Source: JACDDK01 sp038198445 (lineage in GTDB: Bacteria > Actinomycetota > Rubrobacteria > Rubrobacterales > Rubrobacteraceae). From it: a stretch of 51,461 nt of DNA. Shown in pieces: positions 1-9,177 of this stretch; the first letter of the stretch is position 1; every line of letters starts with the position of its first letter. A program made the translations under genes and the position numbers. The notes below the pieces were generated by a model. That model was not told the origin of the DNA. It searched no databases and worked only from the letters and a program-made list of their open reading frames with translations. Where the stretch lies: the NCBI GenBank assembly GCA_038198445.1, contig JBBPZZ010000186.1, positions 1 to 51,461 of the forward strand, in the 5' to 3' direction.

Positions 1-1248
1 ATCGGGGAGGGCGACGACGGCTTCCAGCCAGTCGTTTTCGAGGATCCAACGCCGTATCTCCGACTCTCCGGATCCTGCCGCACCCGTGAAGAGCGGCGGG
101 CCGTTGAAGACGATGGCGACCCGCGAGCCGCCCTCCTCCACGGGCTTCATCTTGGAGATCATGTGTTGGAGGAACAGGAAGCTGCCATCGTTGATGCGCG
201 GCAGCCCCGCACCGAACCGCCCGGCGAACCCGAGCCTTTTGTGCTCGTCCTCGACCTCGGCCTTGATCTTCTTCCACTCCACCCCGAACGGCGGGTTGGC
301 GAGCAGGTAGTCGAAGCTCCGGCCATGCCCATCTTGCGAGAACGAGTTCCCATGAACGATGTGCGCGACGTTCTCCGGGTCTTTTAGCAACATGTCCGAA
401 CGGCAGACCGCGTAGGTCTCGGCGTTCAGCTCCTGTCCGTAGACTTCGAGGTGCGCGTCGGGGTTGCGGGAGTCCAGGTACTGTTCGGAGACGGAGAGCA
501 TCCCGCCGGTGCCGCAGGCCGGGTCGAGCATGGTCTTGACGGTGCCGGGTTTCGATAGAAGGTCGTCGTCCTCGATGAACAGCAGGTTCACCATCAGCTC
601 GACCACCTCGCGCGGCGTGAAGTGCTCCCCGGCGGTCTCGTTGGAGAGTTCGGAGAACTTGCGGACCAGTTCCTCGTAGAGGTAGCCCATCTCGGTGTTG
701 GAGACGTTCTGTGGGCCGAGGTCTATGTCCACGAACTTGCCCAGCACCAGGTAGAGAAGGTTCGCGGAGTCGAGGCGGGTGATCTGGGTCTCCAGGTCGA
801 ACTTATCGAAAACGTCGCGCACGTTCTCCGAGAACCCGGCGACGTAAGCCCGCAACTGGTCGGCGGCGTTCGAGGGGTCGTCGAGCACCTTCCGCAGGTC
901 CAACTCGGAGGTGTTGTTGAACTGCACGCCGGTAATGCTGTTGAGGATCGGGTCGAGCCTGCCCGGCAAAGCCTCGGCCCTCTTCAAAACCCGCTCTTTG
1001 GTCGGGGCGAGAACGCCGTCGAGGCGGCGCAGGACGGTGAGCGGCAGGACCACGCGCCCGTACTCGCTCCGCTTGTAGTCGCCCCGCAGGAGGTCCGCGA
1101 CGGACCAGATAAAGGCGGCGTGGTTGCGGATCCGGCCGCTCGCGGCCTTCCCCGCGAGGTTGTCGCTCCCTAGCGGCGTGCCGTCAGCGTGATCCCTCTC
1201 CACAAACCCTCCAATTAACGTGCCCGTGTAGCTCTCGAAGACCCGCAT
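1..1248 (-). CDS. hsdM: Type I restriction-modification DNA methylase (N6-adenine), HsdM, 3' end outside window
   Basis: Modification subunit of a type I restriction-modification system; it transfers a methyl group from SAM to adenine as part of an M2S complex. The frame is open from an ATG at 1248 to the window edge (416 codons). The N-terminal HsdM helical part contains the family stretch FIWSVADLLRGDYK and LTVLRRLD. The SAM-binding motif I reads DPACGTGGM and the catalytic motif IV reads NPPFG, both intact. The C-terminal part and the S and R subunits must lie beyond position 1. A GTG at 1203 with GGAGGG four bases upstream is a good alternative start, because the ATG at 1248 has only a weak ribosome binding site. 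The family assignment is secure; the sequence specificity cannot be read here. Confidence 0.93.
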   Translation of the reverse strand, partial: MRVFESYTGTLIGGFVERDHADGTPLGSDNLAGKAASGRIRNHAAFIWSVADLLRGDYKRSEYGRVVLPLTVLRRLDGVLAPTKERVLKRAEALPGRLDPILNSITGVQFNNTSELDLRKVLDDPSNAADQLRAYVAGFSENVRDVFDKFDLETQITRLDSANLLYLVLGKFVDIDLGPQNVSNTEMGYLYEELVRKFSELSNETAGEHFTPREVVELMVNLLFIEDDDLLSKPGTVKTMLDPACGTGGMLSVSEQYLDSRNPDAHLEVYGQELNAETYAVCRSDMLLKDPENVAHIVHGNSFSQDGHGRSFDYLLANPPFGVEWKKIKAEVEDEHKRLGFAGRFGAGLPRINDGSFLFLQHMISKMKPVEEGGSRVAIVFNGPPLFTGAAGSGESEIRRWILENDWLEAVVALPD

Positions 1249-1377
1249 GATACCAGCCAAGTTGGTAGAGATGGATATTTCGGGACGCTTGCACCGTGAC
1301 AGGCAAGGTCTAGAATGGTGTCAGGCACAATGTACCTTTAAGAACTACACTCCGTACTCGGGAAGATGGGAGGCGCG

Positions 1378-1827
1378 ATGAGCGAGTTGGACCGCCCAAA
1401 GAAAGAGAACAAGGAGAAGGACAACTCTATGGCGGCGTACACGACCACGGCGGTGGGCGTGGCCCTGCTGGTCGCCGCCGTGCTCGTCATTATCACGGCG
1501 GGGACACCCGCGGCGGGAATAGGCTTCGTTATCGGGGCCGGGGCTTGTCTCGGCTGGGGCGTGCCCAAGATACTGCAGCAGAGAAACGCTCTCCCCAAAC
1601 CCGCCAACAGGGAGAAAGAGCTTCTCTCGGCCATTCGGGACAACGGCGGCAGCATCACCCCCGCCGAGGCGGCGATGGAGACTTCGCTCACCATACGCGA
1701 GGCCGACGCGATGCTCTCGGAGCTGGCGAGCGCGGGCCACGTCATGGTCGAGAGCCGCAACAACGCCTTGTTCTACTCGCTGCCGAGCCGGGAAGACCCC
1801 GCGCTGGAACGCTCCGACCGGACCTAA
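1378..1827 (+). CDS. Small membrane protein with C-terminal winged-helix-like domain
   Basis: Unrecognised protein of 149 residues. The charged N-terminus is followed by two adjacent hydrophobic helices (about residues 19-58, with a Gly-rich turn), then a soluble part of about 75 residues. That part has the pattern of a small winged helix: LLSAIRDNGG, then ITPAEAAMETSLTIREADAMLSEL split over two helices, then a strand pair ending in a YSLPS-type wing. This could be a membrane-tethered DNA-binding or dimerisation domain. The start at 1378 is chosen because GGAGG lies four bases upstream; an in-frame ATG at 1366 lacks a site. The stop overlaps by four bases the stop of the convergent YihY gene. 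Function is unknown; the fold reading is inference. Confidence 0.7.
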   Translation: MSELDRPKKENKEKDNSMAAYTTTAVGVALLVAAVLVIITAGTPAAGIGFVIGAGACLGWGVPKILQQRNALPKPANREKELLSAIRDNGGSITPAEAAMETSLTIREADAMLSELASAGHVMVESRNNALFYSLPSREDPALERSDRT

Positions 1828-2804
1828 GCCTCCGGCTCTCCTCCGGCGTTATCCTCGTTAAGGGACTTCTCGCCCTTGTTCTTGCCCCGCGGGGCGTGCT
1901 CCTCGATGACCTGGTTCATCTCCGCGCCGAGCAGAAGGATGTACGACGTGTAGTAGATGTAGAGCATCAGGATCGCGACGCCCGCTAGAGCGCCGTAGCT
2001 CGCGCTGTAGGACTGGCCGCCCATGTTGTTGACGTAGAGCGAGAAGGCGAGGGAGAAGAGGAGCCAAAGGATCACGGCGATGATGGAGCCGGGGCTGACG
2101 TAGCGGAAGCGCTGGTCCGCGTCGGGAGCGAAGTAGTAGATCAGGGCGAACGCGAACAGCACGACGCACAAGAGTATCGGCCACTGGACCACGACCCAAA
2201 GTGTCTGGAAGACCTGCCCGAAGCCCACTATCCCGGCGACGAGGTTCGCCAACTGCGGGCCGAACACGACGAGCACCAGTGCGGAGATGAGCAGCACGGC
2301 TACACCGATAGATAGGAAGATGGAGATACCGTACACCTTCCAGAACGGCCGCGCCTCGTCCACCTCGTACATCACGTTCATCGCCTCCATGACGGAGCGG
2401 AACGCCCCCGAGACACCCCATAGGGCGAACAGTATCGAGATGATCGCCCCGATTGTGAAAGTATCCTTGGCCTTGTTGTCCGCGATGCCAAGTAGCTGGT
2501 CTTTGAGGAAGGTCGTCGCGCCTCCGGGCAGCACGCCGGAGGCGGAGTCGAGCAGGCTCGGCAGCAGGTTCGAGGACCCGAAGAGCCCGAGCAGCGAGAG
2601 CAGGAACACGAAGAACGGGAAGAGCGCGAAGAGTCCCTTGTAGGTGAGGTTCCCGGCGAAGGCCGCGAGGTGGTCCTCCCCCGCCTCCTTGAACGTCCTC
2701 TTCAAAAGCTCGACGGTCCCGAGGCGGCCTTCGGTGAGCGGTACCTCGACCTCGTTGCCAGTCTGCTCGGCCCTCCTAAGAAACTTGATACCGGGTATCT
2801 TCAT
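1824..2804 (-). CDS. YihY/UPF0761 (BrkB-like) inner membrane protein
   Basis: A 326-residue polytopic membrane protein of the YihY/virulence factor BrkB family. It has the usual layout: an N-terminal amphipathic lead with the family phrase LTYKGLFALFPFFVFLLSLLG (residues about 53-73), then about six membrane helices, and the conserved late segment YGALAGVAILMLYIYY before a cytoplasmic charged tail rich in Lys/Glu. Length is typical. Despite the historical label (putative RNase BN), the family has no firmly established activity and is best regarded as a membrane protein of unknown transport or envelope role. The start has GGGAG six bases upstream. It is single-gene by appearance, convergent with the small winged-helix protein at its 3' end. 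Confidence 0.9.
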   Translation of the reverse strand: MKIPGIKFLRRAEQTGNEVEVPLTEGRLGTVELLKRTFKEAGEDHLAAFAGNLTYKGLFALFPFFVFLLSLLGLFGSSNLLPSLLDSASGVLPGGATTFLKDQLLGIADNKAKDTFTIGAIISILFALWGVSGAFRSVMEAMNVMYEVDEARPFWKVYGISIFLSIGVAVLLISALVLVVFGPQLANLVAGIVGFGQVFQTLWVVVQWPILLCVVLFAFALIYYFAPDADQRFRYVSPGSIIAVILWLLFSLAFSLYVNNMGGQSYSASYGALAGVAILMLYIYYTSYILLLGAEMNQVIEEHAPRGKNKGEKSLNEDNAGGEPEA

Positions 2805-2868
2805 GGCGTTCTCCCTGATGTCGCTCAGTATGCTCCCGTGAATTTATACCCGATTCACCGGCAAAAGA

Positions 2869-4047
2869 TCAGACCGACTCCACCACCATCGCTATGCCCT
2901 GGCCGCCGCCGATGCAGAGCGTCGCCAGACCGTACTTCTTCTCCCGCCGCCGCAGTTCGTACAGGAGCGAGAGCAGGATGCGCGCCCCGCTCGCCCCCAC
3001 CGGATGGCCGAAAGCGACCGCGCCGCCGTTTACATTGACCTTCTCTCGGTCGAGGCCAAGCTCCTCCTCACAGGCCAGGTACTGGGCGGCGAAGGCTTCG
3101 TTCAGTTCGATCAGGTCAATATCGTCCACCGTCAGTCCGGCCCGCTTGAGCGCGAGCCGCGAGGCAGGCACCGGACCTATCCCCATTATGGTCGGCTCGA
3201 CGCCCGCCACAGCCCAGCTCACGATGCGGCCCATAGGCTTCATGCCCTCTTCGTTGACGGCCTCCTCGGAAGCGACGACTAGCATGGCCGCGCCGTCGTT
3301 GATGCCGCTTGAGTTTCCAGGCGTGACCGTGCCGTCCTTCTTGAACACGGGTTTGAGGTTGGAGAGACCCTCCTGTGTCGCGCCCTCGCGGATGTGCTCG
3401 TCCTTGTTTATCTCGACCGGTCCCTTGCGGGTCTCGACGGTGACGGTCACCATCTCATCTTCGAGACGCCCGCTCTGGGTGGCGCGGGTCGCCTCCTGAT
3501 GGCTCCTAGCGGCGAAGGCGTCCTGATCCTCGCGCGATATGCCGTACTTCTCCGCCAGGTTCTCCGCCGTCACACCCATGCCGCAGCCGGCGCGGTTGTC
3601 GGCTAGCGCCTCGCTCAGGGTGTCCACGAGCGTGTCCGGCCCCATCCGCAGGCCCCACCTCGCCTTGCGCGAGACGTAGGGAGCCTGGCTCATGCTCTCG
3701 GAACCGCCCGCCAGACCGATCTCCGACTCGTCCAGCTTGATTGACTGGGTCGCCGAGACTACCGCCTGAAGCCCAGATCCGCAGAGCCGGTTCAGGGTGA
3801 AGGCCGGGGTTTCTATCGGGACGCCGGCGTCGAGGGCGACGTGGCGGGCCAGGTAAGGGGCGCCCTCGTGGGTCTGTATGACGTTGCCCATCACCACGTT
3901 GTCCACCTTCGACGGGTCTATGCCCGAGCGCTCCATCGCGCCCTTCGCCGACGCGACGCCCATCTGGTGGGAGGATACATCCTTCAGGCCGCCTCCGAAA
4001 GCACCGAAGGCCGTCCGGGCTCCGTCGATAACGAATACGTCTTTCAT
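2869..4047 (-). CDS. Acetyl-CoA C-acetyltransferase (thiolase)
   Basis: Thiolase of 392 residues, normal length. It would cleave 3-ketoacyl-CoA (probably acetoacetyl-CoA) with CoA, or run in the biosynthetic direction. The acyl-accepting cysteine is Cys89 in NRLCGSG; the second active-site pair is His in GHPVGASGARI and Cys in CIGGGQG near the C-terminus; NEAFA is also present. The ribosome binding site is AGGAGA just upstream of the ATG. It lies 36 bases downstream of the glutaryl-CoA-dehydrogenase-like gene on the same strand, so the two probably share a transcript. Together with an enoyl-CoA hydratase and a hydroxyacyl-CoA dehydrogenase encoded elsewhere it would complete conversion of crotonyl-CoA to acetyl-CoA. 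Confidence 0.93.
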   Translation of the reverse strand: MKDVFVIDGARTAFGAFGGGLKDVSSHQMGVASAKGAMERSGIDPSKVDNVVMGNVIQTHEGAPYLARHVALDAGVPIETPAFTLNRLCGSGLQAVVSATQSIKLDESEIGLAGGSESMSQAPYVSRKARWGLRMGPDTLVDTLSEALADNRAGCGMGVTAENLAEKYGISREDQDAFAARSHQEATRATQSGRLEDEMVTVTVETRKGPVEINKDEHIREGATQEGLSNLKPVFKKDGTVTPGNSSGINDGAAMLVVASEEAVNEEGMKPMGRIVSWAVAGVEPTIMGIGPVPASRLALKRAGLTVDDIDLIELNEAFAAQYLACEEELGLDREKVNVNGGAVAFGHPVGASGARILLSLLYELRRREKKYGLATLCIGGGQGIAMVVESV

Positions 4048-4083
4048 ATTTCTCCTCTCTAACTGTTCCTCTGGACCTGCCGG

Positions 4084-5286
4084 TTAGCGGAAGGCCGGGA
4101 TGCCGGTTATCGTCTGGCCGAGCACGAGGGTGTGTACTTCGCTCGTCCCCTCGTAAGTCAGGACGCTCTCCAGGTTGTTGGCGTGGCGCATTAGCGGGTA
4201 ATCGAGCGTTACCCCGTTTCCGCCGAGGATGGTTCGCGACTCTCTGGCTATCTTTATCGCTTCGCGCACGTTGTTGAGCTTGCCGAAGGAGATCTGCTCG
4301 GGACGCAGAGTACCTTCGTCTTTCATCCGCCCGATGTGCAACGCGACCATCGTACCTTTCTGTATCTCCAGCATCATATTGACGAGCTTCTGCTGCGTAA
4401 GCTGAAAGCCCGCTATTGGCTTGCCGAACTGCTCGCGCTGCTTCGCGTACTCCAGGGCGCACTCGTAGCAGTCTCTCGCCGCGCCCATCGCCCCCCATAT
4501 GATGCCGTAACGGGCCTCGTTCAAACAGGCGAATGGCCCACGCAACCCTTTAGCCTCCGGGAGCATGGCGTTCTCGGGGAGCCGGACGTCCTCGAAGGTC
4601 AGGTCGCACTGGATGGACGAGCGCATGGAGAGCTTATGCTCTATATTTCTGGCCTGGAAGCCGGGCGTATCGGTGGGCACGAGGAAACCGCGGATACCGT
4701 CGTCGGTTCCGGCCCAGATCACGGCCGCGTCCGCTATGGTGCCCATCCCGATCCACCGCTTGCTCCCGTTGAGGACCCAGTCAGACCCGTCCCTGCGCGC
4801 GAACGTCTTCATGCTTGCCGGATCGCTGCCCGCGCTTGGCTCGGTCAGGCCGAAGCATCCTATAGCCTCGCCTTTCGCCATTCTCGGCAGCCATTCCTTC
4901 TTCTGCTCCCCGGAGCCGAACTTGTAGATCGCCGACATCGCGAGCGACCCCTGCACCGAGACGAAAGTCCTGAGGCCAGAATCTCCAGCTTCGAGCTCCA
5001 TGCACGCGAGCCCGTATTCCACGGCGCTCTTTCCGGCGCATCCGTAGCCCTCCAGGTGCATCCCGAGAAGCCCGAGCGCGCCCATCTCCGGCACGATCTC
5101 TCTGGGGAATATCGCCTTCTCCCACCAATCCTTTACATTTGGCTTGATCCTCGCTTCGACGAAGGCCCGGACATCGTCCCGTACCTTTAGTTCCTCCTCC
5201 GAGAGCAGGGCGTCAAGGCCGAGCAGGTCGTTCGCGGCGGGTCGTTCCGGGCGGGTCTTTTTGGCCTCGGTCTGCGTAGTGGTCAT
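4084..5286 (-). CDS. Acyl-CoA dehydrogenase, glutaryl-CoA dehydrogenase-like
   Basis: FAD-dependent acyl-CoA dehydrogenase of 400 residues. The order is an alpha-helical N-domain, the beta-domain with CFGLTEPSAGSDP, then the C-terminal helical domain. The C-terminal catalytic segment reads LTYEGTSEVHTLVLGQ, with Glu in YEGT as the expected base; this and ITGIPAF resemble glutaryl-CoA dehydrogenases, which oxidise and decarboxylate glutaryl-CoA to crotonyl-CoA. A related short-chain substrate cannot be excluded. The ATG at 5286 is preferred because GGAAG and AAGGG precede it; the longer open frame to 5325 has no ribosome binding site. It precedes a thiolase by 36 bases, consistent with lysine, tryptophan or aromatic dicarboxylate breakdown. 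Confidence 0.87.
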   Translation of the reverse strand: MTTTQTEAKKTRPERPAANDLLGLDALLSEEELKVRDDVRAFVEARIKPNVKDWWEKAIFPREIVPEMGALGLLGMHLEGYGCAGKSAVEYGLACMELEAGDSGLRTFVSVQGSLAMSAIYKFGSGEQKKEWLPRMAKGEAIGCFGLTEPSAGSDPASMKTFARRDGSDWVLNGSKRWIGMGTIADAAVIWAGTDDGIRGFLVPTDTPGFQARNIEHKLSMRSSIQCDLTFEDVRLPENAMLPEAKGLRGPFACLNEARYGIIWGAMGAARDCYECALEYAKQREQFGKPIAGFQLTQQKLVNMMLEIQKGTMVALHIGRMKDEGTLRPEQISFGKLNNVREAIKIARESRTILGGNGVTLDYPLMRHANNLESVLTYEGTSEVHTLVLGQTITGIPAFR

Positions 5287-5342
5287 CCCTTCACTTCCTT
5301 GTCTCCACGGCGGCATTACTTCCACTCGTGAGTATACGGTAT

Positions 5343-6292
5343 CTAACTGCCCGGCCTGCCGTCCGTTGCGCCGTCCATGACCATACCGGGCAGACTCGAC
5401 CTTTCAGCTTCGGATACTAATTGCCAAAGGCGCTCCGGGTCGGCAGGTCCGGGGTGAGCGAGGGCGTCGAAGACGAGCTTCTGGGCAAACGGGTCGTCGT
5501 AGATGTTCTGGTGTGTGACGACGAGACCCTTGTTGTAGTCCTGGAGCGTTATGTTCTCGGTACGCGTTGTGCCTTTGAGGAAGCATCGGGTGTAGGGGAT
5601 GATGATCTCATCGTCGTCCGTGGCAATCTGGGTGAAGGAGCCGCGTCCCGGCGTGTCATCGCCGCTGTTGAGGTTTTCGAGGAACGTGGAGCCGGCCCGC
5701 TGCTGCTCGCACGCGGGACACGGGCTGGAGATGCCGAGGGCCTTCTTGAAGTCGGCTTGCTTGAGTTCTGTCCCGTAGTTGGAGGGGGCCAGACCGATCA
5801 TATCCTGCACCTTGTCCTTGCCACCGAGGTTCTTGATCCAGTACCGTGGCATCATGCCGCCCTGGCTGTGGCCGACGAGCGAGACCTTCCCGGCCCCGTG
5901 TACGCCAGCACGTTGTTCACGAAGGTCCTGAGTTCCTTCGCGGAGTCCTGGATCGGCCCGAGCCCGCGGTTGCCGTAGTTGAGCGCGAACACACAGTACC
6001 CTTTCTGCTTGAGCCTTGGAGAGAGAATGGACCAGTTCTGATCCATCGTCTCGAACGTCCCATGCACGAGGACCACCGGGGATGGATGCTCTTTAGTCGG
6101 CTTGCAGGGTATGTTGGCGCCAGGAGGCGGAGTCCCCTCCCTGATAAGGAAGCGCGGCACGGTCGTCTCGGCGCCCGACTTCCCGGCGAACGCGAGCGTG
6201 CTCACGAGTACGGCGATCAACGAAGAAGTCACCAACCAGAAGAGCCGCGACCGGAAAATTCCGAACGAAAGACTCCAGGACACTCGTATCAT
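5343..6292 (-). pseudogene. Secreted alpha/beta-hydrolase lipase, frameshifted
   Basis: Two overlapping minus-strand frames together make one secreted lipase of about 315 residues. The first (ATG at 6292) has a signal peptide of about 42 residues, with a hydrophobic core LVTSSLIAVLVSTLAFAG, and the oxyanion-hole phrase VVLVHGTF. It runs to ...NNVLAYTG and then leaves frame. Reading one base shifted from about 5893-5897 gives GAGKVSLVGHSQGG followed by MMPRYWIKN, which is the nucleophile elbow (Ser in GHSQG) of this family, and continues to a stop at 5343. One base is missing in the run written ggcccc on the plus strand. Either a real inactivating deletion or a homopolymer sequencing error explains it. 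The late part keeps a Cys pair (PCPAC) and FDALAHPGPADPERL, as in secreted actinobacterial lipases. Confidence 0.85.
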
Positions 6293-6343
6293 GTACTCAC
6301 CCTACCTCTACCTTGTATGTATAGTTTCTAACGAATAGATCTC

Positions 6344-6372
6344 ATTATCGTATTCTGGCGGAGCGCTGTAAA
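6344..6372 (-). promoter_or_regulatory. Sigma-70-type promoter for the lipase gene
   Basis: On the minus strand TTTACA (6372-6367) and GATAAT (6349-6344) are separated by exactly 17 bases. Both hexamers match the consensus at five of six positions. Initiation would fall near 6337, about 45 bases before the lipase ATG at 6292. It lies between the alcohol dehydrogenase 3' end and the lipase, so the lipase is probably its own transcription unit. Confidence 0.7.
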
Positions 6373-6386
6373 CAGATCCTAAGCCG

Positions 6387-7439
6387 TCAATCCAAAGTCA
6401 CCGCAACACGGATCGGGTTCTCTATCTTCTCGTGAAGGTACTTCAGGGCCGTGTTCACCTCTTCGAGCGGGAATGTGTGGGTGATGGACTTTTCGAGGTC
6501 CAGCTTGCCGGTGGCGGAGAGTTGGACGAGTTGCTCGATTCCGCGCTTCGTGAAACCGTAGGAGCCGAGAAGGGCGATCTGCTTCCGAACGAAAACCGTC
6601 GGAGGCACGGTGTTTATGGGGTCCGGTCCGAGGCCCACGACCACGACCCTGCCGCCCATCACCACCGACTCGACGCACTGCGAGATAGTCTGCTGGAGCC
6701 CGACGAACTCGGCGGCCACGTCCACGCCCAGCCCTCCCGTCGCTTCCAGAATCGCCTCGACGGGTTGCGTCTCGGTGGGGTTGATGGTGATGTCCGCGCC
6801 CATGCCGCGGGCGCGTTCGAGCTGGTCGTCACGGGGGTCCACAACAATTATGTTCGCGGCGCCGAGGAGGCGGGAAATCTGGATGGCATGCAACCCGAGA
6901 CCGCCTGCCCCGAAGATCGCCACCGTCTCGCCCGCACGCAGGGCGGCCCGCTCGGTCATAGCGTAGAACGGCGTCGCCACCGCGTCCGTAATGATCGCGC
7001 CGACCGTGAACGGCACGCTCTCCGGCAACCGCACCAGGTTCTTCGCCGGGACCGCCAGGTACTGCGCCAGCGCCCCTTCCCTCTGAATGCCAAGTATCCT
7101 TCGATTCAGGCAGATATTCGGGCGTCCGGTTACGCAGTTCTGGCACGAGCCGCAGAAGATACCCGGCACGACGCAGGCCCGGTCTCCCTCCTCCCAGCCT
7201 TCGACCCTCGCGCCCGTCGCGGCGACTACGCCCGCTGGCTCGTGGCCGAGGGTTATCGGCTTGAACGCCGTCGGCGTCACGCCCTCGAAGACGATGTGGA
7301 CGTCCGAGCCGCAGAGACCGGCGGCCTTCATCTGGATCAGGACCTCGTCCTCCTGAATTTCGGGGACGGGGACCTCCTCAAGCCGCAACGGCTCGTTCAC
7401 CTCGTAAAAACGCGCCGCCGTCATGCTCGCCGGTGTCAT
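6387..7439 (-). CDS. Zinc-dependent medium-chain alcohol dehydrogenase
   Basis: Medium-chain dehydrogenase/reductase of about 350 residues. Catalytic zinc ligands are visible as Cys in GLCGSD and His-Glu in LGHEPAG; the structural zinc lobe is the four-cysteine pattern CGSCQNC...C. The Rossmann fingerprint reads GAGGLGLHAI, with an Asp (VVDP) after the second strand, which points to NAD(H). The likely reaction is reversible oxidation of an alcohol to an aldehyde or ketone. The ATG at 7439 is preferred since AGGAGGG lies four bases upstream; 7457 and 7424 are less supported. It ends the run of minus-strand genes that starts with 3-hydroxybutyrate dehydrogenase, 53 bases after the acyl-CoA ligase, and may feed that ligase after further oxidation. 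Substrate is unknown. Confidence 0.9.
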   Translation of the reverse strand: MTPASMTAARFYEVNEPLRLEEVPVPEIQEDEVLIQMKAAGLCGSDVHIVFEGVTPTAFKPITLGHEPAGVVAATGARVEGWEEGDRACVVPGIFCGSCQNCVTGRPNICLNRRILGIQREGALAQYLAVPAKNLVRLPESVPFTVGAIITDAVATPFYAMTERAALRAGETVAIFGAGGLGLHAIQISRLLGAANIIVVDPRDDQLERARGMGADITINPTETQPVEAILEATGGLGVDVAAEFVGLQQTISQCVESVVMGGRVVVVGLGPDPINTVPPTVFVRKQIALLGSYGFTKRGIEQLVQLSATGKLDLEKSITHTFPLEEVNTALKYLHEKIENPIRVAVTLD

Positions 7440-7492
7440 GCACCCTCCTTCCGTCAAGAAGAGGGCCGGTCAGCCCGGCTCTCTCCGTGGAG

Positions 7493-9163
7493 CTACTTCG
7501 CCTCCGCCATCTTTTGCTGCTCTTGCTCCTGAAGCTCGCGCCACAGGATCTTGCCGGACCCGCTCTTCGGCAACGCGTCCGTAAACTCCACGCTGCGCGG
7601 ATACTTGTAGGCGGCCATCTGGCCCTTCGACCACTCGATGATGTCCTCGTCCGAAACGTCCTCTCCCTCGCGCAACACCACGAAGGCCTTTGCCGTCTCG
7701 CCGCGCTGCTCGTCGGGGAGGCCTATGACGCACGCCTCCTGGATAGCCGGATGCTTGTAAAGGATAGACTCGACCTCCGAGGGCCAAATCTTGTAGCCGG
7801 AGGCGTTGATCATGCGCTTGAGCCGGTCCACCATGAAGAAGTAGCCATCTTCGTCGTAGACCGCGATGTCTCCGGTCCTGAAGAAGCGTTTCCCGTCGCG
7901 CTCGAAGAACGCTTCCTCGTCGGCGTCGGGACGGTTCCAGTAGCCGCGCATCACCTGCGGCCCGCTCACTACGATCTCACCTTCCTCGTTCGGCCCAAGC
8001 TCCTCCAGCGTCTCCGGGTTCACGACGCGCGCGTCCACGTCGAAATGCGGTACGCCGAGGCACTGGAGCTTGGAGCGGTCTGCCGGGTTTACATGCGTCT
8101 GGGAGATGGTCTCTGAGAGTCCGTAACCCTCCTGATAGCGCAGACCGGTGAGATCATTTAGCTTCTCGCCGACCGCGGCGGGCAGGGGCGCGCCGCCACC
8201 TCCGACGACGACCAGCGAGGAGAGGTCATAGTCTCCTATCTTCGGGTTCGAGAGGAAATCCACGACCATCGTGGAGATGTTCGTCCAGTGGGTGATGCCA
8301 TGACGCTGGATAAGTTCGGCGGCTAGTTCGCGGTCCCAGCGGGTCAGGAGCACGAAGGTTCCGCCGGAGTAGATCGGGGCGTTCATGCTGTGCTGCATCC
8401 CCGTTACGTGGAAGAGCGGCAGGACGCACAACATGGTAGCGGCGGGCGTCGTCGTGTTCCACACACTGACCCCGACTAATGTCGCCTGGAGCGTCCGGTG
8501 AGTATGTACGCAGCCCTTCGGCTGGCCCGTCGTCCCTGACGTGTACGGCAGGAGCGCCATGTCCTCCGCCTCAACATCCACTGGCTCAGGATTGTGGCCG
8601 CTCCCGAGCGCCGTGCCCCAGGAAATCACACCCTCGTCCTGGACTTCCTCGCGCGGAGCCGCCACCACGTCCGGGACGGCGAGGTCTGTCTCTTCCTCAA
8701 GGTAGTCCGAGTAAGTGGCGGCTATTACGCGTTCAAGGTCGCTCTCGTCGAGGAGCGGTGAGATCTTTGCGTACAACTCTTGCCCCACAACGGCGACCTT
8801 CGCCCCGGAGTCCTCGACGTAGTGGGACAGTTCGTTGGTGACGAGCATCGGGTTGACCGGCACGACGACCGCCCCGAGGCGCAGGACCGCGTAGAACGCC
8901 ACGACGAACTGGGGGCTGTTCTGCGCGTACAGCAACACCCGGTCGCCTTTCTCGACACTAAGCTCCTGTTGCAAATATCCGGCGAGGGCGTTTACCTCGT
9001 CGAGTAGCCGGCGGTAGGAGATCTCCGTCCCGTAGTAGATGATGACCGCTTTTTCGGGATACCGGCTCGCCGAGACTTCCAGGTTATGGTAGACGCTGGT
9101 CTCCGGGAGCGGCAGCGAGCGCGGCACCCGCGCCGGCCAGAACTCGAAGTAACTCTCGATCAT
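7493..9163 (-). CDS. Acyl-CoA synthetase (AMP-forming), medium/long-chain type
   Basis: ANL-superfamily ligase of 556 residues that activates a carboxylic acid through an acyl-adenylate to its CoA thioester. The phosphate-binding loop YTSGTTGQPKG is at about residues 207-217, the A5 region reads YQEGYGLSET, and the hinge/ATP motif reads FRTGDIAVYDEDGYFFMVDR. The C-terminal catalytic lysine motif PKSGSGKILWREL is intact. The ribosome binding site is AGGAGG. It is 14 bases downstream of the PaaG-like gene and 53 bases upstream of the alcohol dehydrogenase gene, in a single transcriptional direction. Chain-length preference cannot be told from sequence by eye; the set of neighbours suggests short or medium chains. 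Confidence 0.9.
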   Translation of the reverse strand: MIESYFEFWPARVPRSLPLPETSVYHNLEVSASRYPEKAVIIYYGTEISYRRLLDEVNALAGYLQQELSVEKGDRVLLYAQNSPQFVVAFYAVLRLGAVVVPVNPMLVTNELSHYVEDSGAKVAVVGQELYAKISPLLDESDLERVIAATYSDYLEEETDLAVPDVVAAPREEVQDEGVISWGTALGSGHNPEPVDVEAEDMALLPYTSGTTGQPKGCVHTHRTLQATLVGVSVWNTTTPAATMLCVLPLFHVTGMQHSMNAPIYSGGTFVLLTRWDRELAAELIQRHGITHWTNISTMVVDFLSNPKIGDYDLSSLVVVGGGGAPLPAAVGEKLNDLTGLRYQEGYGLSETISQTHVNPADRSKLQCLGVPHFDVDARVVNPETLEELGPNEEGEIVVSGPQVMRGYWNRPDADEEAFFERDGKRFFRTGDIAVYDEDGYFFMVDRLKRMINASGYKIWPSEVESILYKHPAIQEACVIGLPDEQRGETAKAFVVLREGEDVSDEDIIEWSKGQMAAYKYPRSVEFTDALPKSGSGKILWRELQEQEQQKMAEAK

Positions 9164-9177
9164 CTTTGTCGCCTCCT

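Noticed and set aside
1..1827. Defence island around the type I methylase
   Set aside because: Only the methylase is visible; the genes to its right are membrane proteins and general metabolism, and S and R subunits are outside the window.
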